64,000 nucleotides of DNA from Cobetia amphilecti (GTDB lineage: Bacteria > Pseudomonadota > Gammaproteobacteria > Pseudomonadales > Halomonadaceae), in the NCBI RefSeq assembly GCF_030010415.1, contig NZ_JASCSA010000006.1, one strand, 5' to 3'. Positions 1-7,970 of this stretch are shown here, piece after piece (position 1 is the first letter of the stretch; each line of letters starts with the position of its first letter). The notes under the pieces were generated by a model. It saw nothing but the letters and a program-made list of their open reading frames with translations, was not told the DNA's origin and did not search any database. The position numbers were made by a program, and so were the translations under genes.

Positions 1-945
1 GAGGCGCTCCATCACCAGCTCGATGCCCGGGCGCAACTCGCCGTTCAACCAGGCCGCCACCGCGTAGCCCATGCCGCCTGCGGCCCCTGCACCGGCCAAC
101 TGCTGCTGGTCTGCGCCCAGCACTTCCGCGCTCAGGCGCGCGAAGTGGCCCAGTGCCGCATCCAGTTCCTCGACCACCGCGGCATCGGCGCCCTTCTGCG
201 GGCCGAACACGGCGCTCGCGCCGCGCGGACCACACAGGGGGTTGTCGACATCGACCGCGGCAGACACCTTGAGATCGGCCAGGCGTGGGTCCAGCGCAGT
301 GACGTCCAGGCTCGCCAGACGCGCGAGGGCCGCGCCGCCTGCGGGCAGCTCATTGCCATCAGCGTCGAGCAGACGCAGCCCGAGCGCGCGCAGCATGCCG
401 CTGCCGCCATCGTTGGTGGCGCTGCCGCCCAGCGTGACGATCAGCCGCTCGGCACCGGCGTCCAGCGCCGCCAGGATCAGCTCGCCCACGCCATGCGTGT
501 CGGCGACCCGCGCGTCGCGCTCATCAGGGCTGACCAGATGCAGACCACTGGCTTCGGCCAGCTCGACGATGGCCGTGCGGCTACCCGGCTGCCAGCCCCA
601 CTGGGCGGTGACGTCACGCCCGAGCGGATCACGCACCTGAGCGCTGCGCGCCTCGATGGGGTCTGCTTCACTGGCCGCCGCCAACAACGCCGCCAGCGTG
701 CCCTCACCGCCATCCCCCAGCGGGCAGAGATCGATCTGTGCCTCGGGCAATACTCGGCGAACACCCCGCGCCATGGCTTCGGCGGCATCACTGGCTGCCA
801 GCGCTTCCTTGAAGCTGTCAGGAGCAATCAACAGACGCGGCGAACCAGCAGAAGCGGAGGCAGCAGAAGCGGAGGCAGCAGAAGCGGAGGAGGCAGAAGC
901 GGAGGCAGCAGAAGCGGAGGAGGCAGCAGAAGCAGAGACAGTCAT
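1..945 (-). CDS. Glycerate kinase (partial, C-terminus beyond window)
   Basis: Glycerate kinase of the GlxK/GarK type, which phosphorylates D-glycerate with ATP in the glyoxylate/glycerate pathway. The translation shows the family N-terminal motif LLIAPDSFKEAL, then PLGDGGEGT and the glycine-rich VTLGGSATNDGGSGML. The gene reads leftwards off the window, so the C-terminus is missing. The ATG at 943-945 has an AAGGA ribosome site about 9 nt upstream, and no other ATG lies between it and the conserved core. It is odd in carrying about 30 extra N-terminal residues that are almost entirely Ser and Ala, encoded by a DNA repeat; family members normally begin directly at the IAPDSFK motif. Family assignment is firm; which of the paralogous enzymes it is cannot be told. 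Confidence 0.9.
   Translation of the reverse strand, partial: MTVSASAASSASAASASASSASAASASAASASAGSPRLLIAPDSFKEALAASDAAEAMARGVRRVLPEAQIDLCPLGDGGEGTLAALLAAASEADPIEARSAQVRDPLGRDVTAQWGWQPGSRTAIVELAEASGLHLVSPDERDARVADTHGVGELILAALDAGAERLIVTLGGSATNDGGSGMLRALGLRLLDADGNELPAGGAALARLASLDVTALDPRLADLKVSAAVDVDNPLCGPRGASAVFGPQKGADAAVVEELDAALGHFARLSAEVLGADQQQLAGAGAAGGMGYAVAAWLNGELRPGIELVMERL
847..938. repeat. GC-rich tandem repeat encoding a Ser/Ala N-terminal tail
   Basis: Imperfect head-to-tail copies of a 12-15 bp unit (GCAGAAGCGGAG on the plus strand) lie inside the start of the glycerate kinase gene. All copies keep the reading frame and encode alternating Ser and Ala residues, so length changes in multiples of three would be tolerated. 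Confidence 0.85.
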
Positions 946-1049
946 GCAGACATTCCTTGTCGAAAGTGAAGGAGCGAATGGGGGCAACTCAGCACAAGAT
1001 ACCCCCATGATACGCTGTCATTGGTGCCATGCGGCAGCCTGAAACGCAA

Positions 1050-1082
1050 ACTGCCACCCGTCGGTCTCCCGAGGGTGGCAGT
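1050..1082 (-). terminator. Intrinsic terminator after cvfB
   Basis: Perfect 10-bp inverted repeat (ACTGCCACCC / GGGTGGCAGT) with a 13-nt loop, followed on the minus strand by a T-rich stretch. It lies just downstream of the cvfB stop codon. Confidence 0.7.
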
Positions 1083-1107
1083 GGCAGCACAGGCTGACAG
1101 CAGTGAC

Positions 1108-1950
1108 TTACTTGACCAGACGCGTCTCGGTGGGCGCCAGCGTGACCTTGCCTTCGCGCTTCAGGTGACCGATGGCGCGCTTGAAGTTGGCCTTGCTGGC
1201 ACCGAAGGCTTCACTGATGGCTTCCGGTTCGCTCTTGTCACCCAGCGGCAGCACGCCCTGACTGGCTTCCAGCGCTGCCAGAATGCGGTCCGCCAGCTGC
1301 TGATGGCCGGCCGGACCCGGCGCCTGCGGCGTGAGATCGACATTGCCGTTGCCGTCATTCTTCAACACCCACAGACGCAGACGGTTGCCGATGCGCAGAC
1401 GCGTGAAGATACGGTCGTGGTGTACCAGGCCCCAATGGGCGTTGTCGATGATGATCTTCATGCCCAGGTCGGTGCGCGCAGCGACCAGACCGGAGACTTC
1501 CTGGCCCGCGGTATAGGTGGCCGGAGTCTTGTCGAGCCAGCGATCCAGACGCATCGAGGCGACCATGCGGTCACTGTGCTTGTCGAGACCGACGTGCACC
1601 ATGGCGAACTGGCCGGCCTTGAGCTCACGCTTGCGCTCGCCGTAGGGCAGCAGCAGGTCCTTGCCCAGGCCATTGTCGAGGAAGGTGCCGATGTCATTGA
1701 CCTCGACCACCTTGAGCGCGGCAAATTCGCCGACCATGGCACGCGGATAGCGCGTGGTGGCCAGCAGGCGGTCTTCATCATCCAGGCTGACGAAGACTTC
1801 GACTTCGTCACCGATGTCGGCCCCCGCCGGAATGAAGGGTGTCGGCAGCAGGATTTCCCCGCGATCCCCACCATCGAGGAAGACGCCGAAGCCGACCCGC
1901 TTGGTGATCGTCAGGGTGTTGCGCTGGCCGATAGCGAGCGGAGCAGACAT
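1108..1950 (-). CDS. cvfB: CvfB/YitL-type S1 RNA-binding protein
   Basis: 280-residue cytoplasmic protein of the CvfB (YitL) family: tandem S1-like OB-fold RNA-binding domains followed by a C-terminal winged helix. Seen in the sequence are the opening segment with GFGVFLDGGDRGEILLP, typical of the first S1 module, further S1-like modules, and a C-terminal part with ISEAFGASKANFKRAIGHL that fits the winged helix. CvfB is a virulence and gene-expression regulator in Staphylococcus; its role in proteobacteria is poorly known. The ATG has an AGAGG site 4 nt upstream. It is flanked by terminators on both sides, so it is probably monocistronic. Confidence 0.85.
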   Translation of the reverse strand: MSAPLAIGQRNTLTITKRVGFGVFLDGGDRGEILLPTPFIPAGADIGDEVEVFVSLDDEDRLLATTRYPRAMVGEFAALKVVEVNDIGTFLDNGLGKDLLLPYGERKRELKAGQFAMVHVGLDKHSDRMVASMRLDRWLDKTPATYTAGQEVSGLVAARTDLGMKIIIDNAHWGLVHHDRIFTRLRIGNRLRLWVLKNDGNGNVDLTPQAPGPAGHQQLADRILAALEASQGVLPLGDKSEPEAISEAFGASKANFKRAIGHLKREGKVTLAPTETRLVK

Positions 1951-2025
1951 ATAACCTCTCTTTGCGCGTTGCCGGGTGCCGAAGCGGCCCGCATGGCGCA
2001 GATATTACGTACGAATAGGGTGAAA

Positions 2026-2116
2026 CGCTTTGAAAGCGACGCGTCCGGTCGTCTCGAGTAAAACACCGGGTTGGACAAGCGTAGCGCCAGCGACGAGACA
2101 TGACGCTTTCAAAGCG
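2026..2116. repeat. Pair of 13-bp palindromes CGCTTT-N-AAAGCG upstream of cvfB
   Basis: CGCTTTGAAAGCG at 2026-2038 and CGCTTTCAAAGCG at 2104-2116, centres 78 bp apart, lie in the 301-bp gap between yajQ and cvfB. They are good candidates for binding sites of a dimeric regulator in front of cvfB, or for the arms of a DNA or RNA structure. No named operator is recognised. Confidence 0.6.
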
Positions 2117-2188
2117 AATCTGTTGATCCAGAGAACATGCGAATCAGTGACTCTCACGACACCGCAAATCAGCGAATCAAACGAAGAC

Positions 2189-2217
2189 AGCACCGCACGC
2201 CGATAGCGAGCGGTGCT
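2189..2217 (-). terminator. Probable terminator after yajQ
   Basis: 8-bp stem AGCACCGC / GCGGTGCT about 35 bp past the yajQ stop codon on the minus strand, followed by a T-containing stretch without a long uninterrupted T run. Confidence 0.45.
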
Positions 2218-2251
2218 GAGAATGGCGATCGCCAGTCACTTGCGCGCTGGA

Positions 2252-2740
2252 TCAATCGCGGAAGTTGTTGAACTGCAGCGGCAGCTCGAGGCTCTCATCG
2301 CCCTTGAGCAGCGCCATGGCGCCCTGCAGGTCGTCACGCTTCTTGCCGGTGACGCGGACCTTCTCGCCCTGGATCTGTGCCTGGACCTTGAGCTTGGCAT
2401 CCTTGAGCGCCTTGACGATCTTCTTGGCGGTCGGCTGGTCCAGCCCCTGACGCAGCACCAGCTGCTGACGGGCACGCACGCCAGCGGTGTCGGCGTCCTT
2501 CTCTTCCAGGCAGCGCACGTCGATGCCGCGCGCGATCAGACGACCCTTGAGCAGCTCGATCATCTGACGCAGCTGGAAGTCGGCATCGGCTTCCAGGTTG
2601 ACGTTCTCTTCCTTCTCGAGTTCGAAGCTGGCAGTCACGCCCTTGAAATCGAAGCGCGTCGCGAGTTCGCGATTGGCCTGATCGACGGCATTCTGAACTT
2701 CGTGCTTGTCGAGTTCGGAGACAATGTCGAATGACGGCAT
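2252..2740 (-). CDS. yajQ: YajQ family nucleotide/c-di-GMP-binding protein
   Basis: 162-residue cytoplasmic protein matching the YajQ (UPF0234) family over its full length. It opens with PSFDIVSELDKHEVQNAVDQ and contains the FDFKGV motif and the RVTGKKRDDLQ segment typical of the family. YajQ proteins have two ferredoxin-like domains and bind cyclic di-GMP or RNA/tRNA; in Xanthomonas and Pseudomonas they act as c-di-GMP effectors. The length is normal for the family. It stands alone between the GNAT gene and a terminator. Confidence 0.93.
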   Translation of the reverse strand: MPSFDIVSELDKHEVQNAVDQANRELATRFDFKGVTASFELEKEENVNLEADADFQLRQMIELLKGRLIARGIDVRCLEEKDADTAGVRARQQLVLRQGLDQPTAKKIVKALKDAKLKVQAQIQGEKVRVTGKKRDDLQGAMALLKGDESLELPLQFNNFRD

Positions 2741-2818
2741 GGGAGCGATTCCTTTGAAGCCATGAAGAATAAACAGCGCATCCTAGCCCATGGGGGCCAC
2801 GCGCGCCATGCCCCTGGC

Positions 2819-3460
2819 TCAGGCGGCGCCGGCATTCACCGTCGAGGGCGGCCCCGGGTGCGCTTCACCGGCATCACCGGCCGCGAGTTCCTCAGCCACC
2901 GGCGCCGGTGAATCCAGCGTCAATGCCTTGCGCATCTTCCAGGCGGCGGCCCCATCGGCATAGTAATCGCGCAGGCGACCACACTTCTCGAAGCCGTGAC
3001 GCTCGTAGAGCGCGATCGCCGCACCATTGCCGGTATGCACCTCAAGATCGAACTGCGTACAGCCCTGCGCGATGGCCAACTGCTCAAGCGATGTCAGCAT
3101 GCGCTGGGCAAGGCCGCGGCCACGCGATTCCGGATGCAGGCAGAAGGAGTAGAGTCGCGCCCGACGTGAATTGCGCCGAAACAGCACGGTGCCATAGCCG
3201 AGCACGCTGCGCAGCGGCGTGGCGTCATCGCGCTCGACGCTACCGGCTGGCCACAGCGCGGCCATCACATCGTCTACCGCCGGCGCGGTCGGGATGACAT
3301 CGTCATCGGGCTGGATGATCACCAGGGTACGGGCATGGGCACGCAGTATCAGATGGGACAGCTGACGACGACTGAACCAGTCGCTGTCGAAACTGACTTC
3401 CTCGAGCTCTACCAGAGCGTCGAGATCGGCCCGGATGGCCGGGCGCAGAATGGGGGTCAT
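2819..3460 (-). CDS. GNAT family N-acetyltransferase (RimI-like)
   Basis: 213-residue acetyltransferase. The acetyl-CoA loop is seen as ESRGRGLAQRML, and the C-terminal GNAT core as NGAAIALYERHGFEKCGRL, which resembles RimI. The N-terminus LRPAIRADLDALVELEEVSF is also typical of GNAT proteins. An insertion of about 30 residues (PDDDVIPTAPAVDD...) interrupts the first half, and about 30 Ala/Pro/Glu-rich residues trail the domain. It diverges from the RimK-like ligase gene with 219 bp between starts. In pseudomonads a GNAT domain fused to a C39-like peptidase commonly sits next to this kind of RimK-like protein; the peptidase part is absent here. The substrate is unknown. Confidence 0.8.
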   Translation of the reverse strand: MTPILRPAIRADLDALVELEEVSFDSDWFSRRQLSHLILRAHARTLVIIQPDDDVIPTAPAVDDVMAALWPAGSVERDDATPLRSVLGYGTVLFRRNSRRARLYSFCLHPESRGRGLAQRMLTSLEQLAIAQGCTQFDLEVHTGNGAAIALYERHGFEKCGRLRDYYADGAAAWKMRKALTLDSPAPVAEELAAGDAGEAHPGPPSTVNAGAA

Positions 3461-3679
3461 GGTGCAGGCTCTCCCGCCTGTCAGCGCCCTGACGCCGTCC
3501 GAGGATCAGCGTGTCGCGGGGCGGTAGCAATGCGCTGCATTCTGGGCATGCAGGCGCGTCTTGTCTTGGTCTCTTTGCATGAAATTATTTCACTTTCCAG
3601 CCTATTGCGATGACGGGGATTGTTTCTCATGATGCGCGCATTCGGCACCGCTTCGGTGCCCGCCTTGCGAGGCTTCGCA

Positions 3680-5224
3680 ATGTCCCGCCTGCGTATCGTG
3701 GTTGACCGTGTTTCTGACTGGCGCGCCTTCTATCCCAGTGATGATGTCATCAGCGCCCATGACTTTCTTTCCCAACTCTCAAGCGATGCGCCAGCCCAGC
3801 GCGCCGACGATGCGCCGCAGCCCGCGACCCACGTCATCAATCTGTGCGGCGGACTGGATTATCTGGGCATCGGCTATTATGTCTCGCTGCTGGCCCAGGC
3901 TCGCGGCCAGAAGGCACTGCCGTCGGTGGAGACCCTCAATCAGCTGTCACGCAAGTCGCTGATCGACATGGAGCTGGGCGGCATCCGCGTGCTGCTCGAG
4001 GAACTGACACGCAAGGGCGCCCTGCCCGTCCCGCAAGACGCGACGCATGGGGCTGGCAAGCCGCCACGACTCGACCTGCTGCTGACCTTCGGCGAGAGCG
4101 AAGACCCGGCGCTTGCGCGCCTCGCACGCAAGCTGTTCGAGCGCCTGCCCTGCCCGCTGCTGGAGGTGCGTCTTGAAGGCCGTAGCGATCATTGGGTGCT
4201 CAAGCGAGTGCGCCCGCAATCCCTGAGCCACCTGGCAGCGGCGGATGAAGACCGCTTCGCCCAGGCGCTCAATCGCCATTCGCGCAAGGTGTGGCGCACG
4301 CCCAAGGCACGCCGCCATTACCGCTTCGATCTCGCCATGCTGGTCGACCCGGACGAGGCGCTGCCGCCGTCCAACCGTACCGCGCTCAAGCATTTCATCC
4401 GCGAAGGGCGGCGCCTGGGCATCGATGTCAGCCTGATCACCCGGCGCGATGAAGGCCGCCTGGCCGAGTTCGATGGCCTGTTCATTCGCGAGACGACCAG
4501 TCTGGATCACCACACCTATCGCATGGCCAAGCGTGCCGAGCACGAAGGGCTGGTGGTGATCGATGACAGCCAGTCGATCCTGCGCTGCACCAACAAGGTC
4601 TTCCTGCATGAGCTTCTCAAGGCACGTGGCCTGAGTGCCCCACAGGGTCGCCTGATCCATCGGGGCGAACTGCGCCAGCTGGCCGAGCGCGGTCAGCACA
4701 TGCGCTACCCGCTGGTGATGAAGGTGCCGGATGGCGCCTTCTCCCGCGGCATCGTCAAGATCGATGGCCCCGAGACACTGGTGCGCGAAGCCGAGCGGCT
4801 GTTCCATGATTCTGCCCTGCTGCTGTTGCAGGAGTGGCTACCGACCGAGTTCGACTGGCGCATCGGCGTGCTCGACGGCAAGCTGCTGTTCGCCAGCCGT
4901 TACTACATGGCGCGCGGCCATTGGCAGATCTACGACCACAGCGGCGCGCGTACCCGCTCCGGCGGCTTCGCGACGGTCGACCCGAGCGAGGTGCCAGCGG
5001 CCGTGATCAAGGCAGCCCTGAAGGCGACCCGTCTGATCGGCGACGGCCTCTATGGCGTCGACTTGAAACAGCTGGAGGACCGCGTGGTGGTCATCGAGGT
5101 CAACGACAACCCGAATCTGGATGCCGGCGTCGAGGATGTGGTGCTGGGACGCGAGCTCTACCGGCGCGTGATGCAGGTATTTCTGGCCCGCATGCAGGCG
5201 CGCCGCCAGCCCGTGCTGGGCTGA
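3680..5224 (+). CDS. RimK-like ATP-grasp ligase
   Basis: 514-residue protein with an N-terminal RimK-like domain (SRLRIVVDRVSDWRAFYPSD) and a C-terminal ATP-grasp fold from about residue 300. The ATP-grasp part shows KVFLHELLKARG, the lysine-bearing strand YPLVMKVPDGAFSRGIVKI, the hinge LLLQEWLPTEFDWRIGVLDG and the metal-binding end VVVIEVNDNPNLDAG. ATP-grasp ligases of this group join an amino acid or peptide to a carboxylate through an acyl phosphate; the substrate is not known. I chose the ATG at 3680 (GAGG site 8 nt upstream, matching the usual start of homologues) over upstream TTG/ATG codons at 3620-3634. It diverges from the GNAT gene, suggesting a joint modification function (inference). 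Confidence 0.85.
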   Translation: MSRLRIVVDRVSDWRAFYPSDDVISAHDFLSQLSSDAPAQRADDAPQPATHVINLCGGLDYLGIGYYVSLLAQARGQKALPSVETLNQLSRKSLIDMELGGIRVLLEELTRKGALPVPQDATHGAGKPPRLDLLLTFGESEDPALARLARKLFERLPCPLLEVRLEGRSDHWVLKRVRPQSLSHLAAADEDRFAQALNRHSRKVWRTPKARRHYRFDLAMLVDPDEALPPSNRTALKHFIREGRRLGIDVSLITRRDEGRLAEFDGLFIRETTSLDHHTYRMAKRAEHEGLVVIDDSQSILRCTNKVFLHELLKARGLSAPQGRLIHRGELRQLAERGQHMRYPLVMKVPDGAFSRGIVKIDGPETLVREAERLFHDSALLLLQEWLPTEFDWRIGVLDGKLLFASRYYMARGHWQIYDHSGARTRSGGFATVDPSEVPAAVIKAALKATRLIGDGLYGVDLKQLEDRVVVIEVNDNPNLDAGVEDVVLGRELYRRVMQVFLARMQARRQPVLG

Positions 5225-5259
5225 AGCGCCTCGAGTCTGCAAACCTGTAGCAAGCAGCG

Positions 5260-5294
5260 AGAAACCAGAAACCAGAAACTAGAAACCAGAAACC
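5260..5294. repeat. Five tandem copies of the heptamer AGAAACC
   Basis: Five head-to-tail 7-bp units, the third ending in T instead of C, lie directly after the RimK-like gene and before the terminator. Non-coding. Confidence 0.85.
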
Positions 5295-5307
5295 AGAGGC
5301 ACTGAAA

Positions 5308-5348
5308 CGACAGCGCCCACCCTCCGTGACGGAGCGTGGGCGCTGTCG
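5308..5348. terminator. Bidirectional terminator between convergent genes
   Basis: Perfect 13-bp inverted repeat (CGACAGCGCCCAC / GTGGGCGCTGTCG) whose loop contains a second small stem CTCCG/CGGAG. It sits between the RimK-like gene (+) and the DUF2797 gene (-). There is no long T run, so termination strength is uncertain. Confidence 0.6.
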
Positions 5349-5401
5349 TGTGTGCTGTGCTGAGCTCTTTGCTGTGCTCTTGGGTATGGCTCAGCCGCGG
5401 C

Positions 5402-6373
5402 TCATTGCTCGCCGAGCTGGGCCTCGATCTCATAGCCGGTGAACTTGCGCAGATTGATCACGCCGCTGTCGAGAATCAGATACTGCCCCTTGAGCCCTTC
5501 GAGTACGCCTTCCACCACTGGCGTCTTGTCGAAGTTGAACGAGGTGACCTTGGTCGGCGCGGTGCGCACCGGAAACTCGAAGGCCAGCGCCGTGGTGTCG
5601 AGCACCCGGATGGCGCCTTCGCCGCAATGCGCCTGCAGCGCCGCCAGGCCTTCTGACATCTGGGCCAGCAAGGCATCCCGCTCGGCTTCCAGGTCCAGCT
5701 CAGCTACATCGCCCTTGAGCATCGCGCGCCAGTTGGTGCGGTCGTTCAGCGCCTGCTTGAACAGCACCTCGACCAGCCCCGACTGCAGGCGATTGGACAC
5801 CTCGACGATGGGCAGCGCCTGGATGGCACCCTGATCGAACCAGCGCGTCGGCATCTGGGTCTTGCGCGTGATGCCGACCTTGAGGCCGGAGGAATTGGCC
5901 AGATAGACGATATGCGGCTGGAAGCAGTGCTCCTCACCCCACTGCGGATCACGGCAGGTGCCTTCGGCATAGTGGCAGGTCTCCGGCTTCATGATGCAGC
6001 CATCGCACTGCGGCAGCTTGCGAAAGCACGGATAGCAATGCCCCTGCGCGAAGCTCTTCTTGGTCTTGCGACCGCAATGGCTGCAGTGGATCTGACCGGT
6101 GAAGCTCAATCGCACCTTGTGGCCGATATAGGCATTCAGCGGCTGGGTAATCTCGCCCAGACGCAGGCCATAGTTGGCCGCCAGCGGCTCGCGCGTGACC
6201 GACGGCGCATCAAACGAGGTATCGATCGCAAGCGTCTCACCGGCGGGCACGATGGACATCTTGTGGAGGTTGCCGCTCAGCGTGATGGGTGCCGCATCCT
6301 GGGCACTGGCTTCCTGAACCGTGCCAGAGGCCTCATCCGCACTCAGGGCATCATCCAGCGTCAGTTGACCCAC
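5402..6373 (-). CDS. DUF2797 family protein with cysteine cluster
   Basis: 323-residue protein of the DUF2797 family, function unknown. In the middle it has a metal-binding-like set of cysteines (CSHCGRKTKKSF...GHCYPCFRKLPQCDGC) and further Cys/His positions (CHYAEGTC, EEHCFQPH), followed by VYLANSSGLKVGITR. That last segment looks like the core of a GIY-YIG-type fold, but this is my reading only. The start is GTG at 6371-6373 with GGAG 8 nt upstream, inside the end of the yeaC gene (13-bp overlap), so the two genes are translationally linked. The first 40 residues are acidic and variable. Confidence 0.8.
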   Translation of the reverse strand: MGQLTLDDALSADEASGTVQEASAQDAAPITLSGNLHKMSIVPAGETLAIDTSFDAPSVTREPLAANYGLRLGEITQPLNAYIGHKVRLSFTGQIHCSHCGRKTKKSFAQGHCYPCFRKLPQCDGCIMKPETCHYAEGTCRDPQWGEEHCFQPHIVYLANSSGLKVGITRKTQMPTRWFDQGAIQALPIVEVSNRLQSGLVEVLFKQALNDRTNWRAMLKGDVAELDLEAERDALLAQMSEGLAALQAHCGEGAIRVLDTTALAFEFPVRTAPTKVTSFNFDKTPVVEGVLEGLKGQYLILDSGVINLRKFTGYEIEAQLGEQ

Positions 6374-6636
6374 TTGATCTGCTCCGGCTCATCGCTTGCG
6401 GCGCTGTCGTCATCACGCGGCCCACAGGTGCCATTGTCGATGAAGCCGACACGCGACTCGGCAGGCACGTTGTTGTGCGCTTCGTACTTGATGACGGCTT
6501 CCATGCACAGCTCGACCTGCTCCTGGGTCAGCACGCGGCCATCCGGCCATTTGCGCAGCTGCATGGACTGCTTGAGGCTCTCGTAGATGGTCGGCGTCAT
6601 CTGCTCGACCATGCCATCAAAGGACATGTTGCTCAT
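6361..6636 (-). CDS. yeaC: YeaC family protein (DUF1315)
   Basis: 91-residue protein of the YeaC/DUF1315 family, unknown function, conserved in gammaproteobacteria. The core TPTIYESLKQSMQLRKWPDG and LTQEQVELCMEAVIKYE is clear; the end is acidic and variable. The ATG at 6634-6636 is preceded by AGGAG at a 9-nt spacing. It is the first gene of a two-gene unit with the DUF2797 gene. Confidence 0.85.
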   Translation of the reverse strand: MSNMSFDGMVEQMTPTIYESLKQSMQLRKWPDGRVLTQEQVELCMEAVIKYEAHNNVPAESRVGFIDNGTCGPRDDDSAASDEPEQIKWVN

Positions 6637-6775
6637 CACATACTCTCCTGATACGGGTCCACGACTGCCGAAGGCGGACCATCGGAGTCACTGGGGATGG
6701 CCGCCATTCTAGCATTGTCGTTTCGCGCATTGTCATTTCCAGAGGTGGCCCCCCCCGGGGCCGAATCGCCAACGC

Positions 6776-7681
6776 TCAGGCTGCGCTGCGCCTGGGGAGC
6801 AGCCAGCCCAGCAGCAGACCGGTCAGCAGGCCGCCAAGATGCGCCTCGTTGGCGATGGCGCCCAGGCCGATGGCACTCGAGAGCGGCGTCATGCACAGCA
6901 CCAGATAGATCAGCATGAAGATCATCAGCGAGCGCTGCATCTGATAGCCCAGCGCGGGGCGGCGGCGTGCGGCGATGAAGACATAGCCGATCACGGCGAA
7001 GTCGATCCCCGACAGCCCACCGAACAGCACGCTGCCGGTGGCGTATTGCGCCAGATTGGCCGCCACGCCGCTCAGCACCACGACCAGCGCGAAGCGCCAA
7101 CCGCCATCGATGGCCTCGATCTGGCGCCCGAACACCCACAGCCACAGCAAGTTGAACACCAGGTGCAGTACCCCGAAGTGCATCAACGACGGCGACCAGA
7201 GCCGCCACCACTCCCCCGCCAGCGTCACGGACAGTGGCTCGGGTGCGATGTGCTGACTGCCGACAAGCTCGAAGGGCACGATGGCCAGCCACTCGAACAC
7301 CGCCGCCTGGCCCAGCGCATACTGGAACAGCACCGTGACGCAGCAGGCCAGACCGACCAGCCAGGTCAGCGGCGTCTGGCGCACCAGGGCGATGAGCGAC
7401 TGAGAACTGCCGCCGCCACGCGTCGCGGCGCCTGCGGAGGCGTCCCGCAGCGGTTCACCGCGTGACTGGCGCTCGAGCATCGCGATGACGCGCGGCAGCT
7501 GATCGGGGTCGGCCAGCCACAGCTCCTGGCCGCCCTCGTGGCTCTCGGCATCGTCGCCAGACGCAGCCTCTGTCGGGCGAGCCTGGCTCAGGGTGATCTG
7601 GTGACCGATCTTCTCGGCCCACAGGGCTTCACGCAGGGGGCGGCTGTCGAAGGATTCGGGCAGCGTCAGAACCTTGAACAT
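6776..7681 (-). CDS. glpG: Rhomboid intramembrane serine protease (GlpG-like)
   Basis: 301-residue integral membrane protease that cleaves transmembrane substrates within the inner membrane. The N-terminal cytosolic domain (residues 1-75) resembles that of GlpG. Six hydrophobic helices follow from about residue 103. The catalytic serine is in GGLSGIDF (Ser224), the catalytic histidine in NEAHLGGLL (His281), and the oxyanion-side motif HFGVLHLVFNLLW is present. The linker at residues 75-95 is Gly/Ala-rich. The start has AGAGG about 7 nt upstream. It is not linked here to glpE or glpR, although glpR is elsewhere in this window. Confidence 0.92.
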   Translation of the reverse strand: MFKVLTLPESFDSRPLREALWAEKIGHQITLSQARPTEAASGDDAESHEGGQELWLADPDQLPRVIAMLERQSRGEPLRDASAGAATRGGGSSQSLIALVRQTPLTWLVGLACCVTVLFQYALGQAAVFEWLAIVPFELVGSQHIAPEPLSVTLAGEWWRLWSPSLMHFGVLHLVFNLLWLWVFGRQIEAIDGGWRFALVVVLSGVAANLAQYATGSVLFGGLSGIDFAVIGYVFIAARRRPALGYQMQRSLMIFMLIYLVLCMTPLSSAIGLGAIANEAHLGGLLTGLLLGWLLPRRSAA

Positions 7682-7806
7682 GCTATGCCTCTGAAGATGA
7701 CACGCGACTGAACAGACTCAGTACACGTTGATAAACAAGGAGAAGTCAGACCAGCCTGTGAAAATCTACCACAGCGCCGCAGGCGTCTGGCCTTTGTGAC
7801 AGACAT

Positions 7807-7833
7807 AAAAAAAGCCCGGTGGGGGGCACCGGA
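7807..7833 (-). terminator. Intrinsic terminator after the nadK-phosphatase unit
   Basis: Stem CCGGTG / CACCGG with a short G-rich loop, followed on the minus strand by GC and a run of eight T. This is a textbook Rho-independent terminator, 138 bp past the phosphatase stop. Confidence 0.85.
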
Positions 7834-7970
7834 CTGAGCAAGGATCATTCAAGGGAACACTTACTCAGAGTGCGCAATCGGGCTTTGGTTCACTGACATG
7901 TGATTGTAAAAAACAATCGTCATTCATCGACAGCATCACTGACGCTATTGAGCAGTGCCAATGGCCAGTC

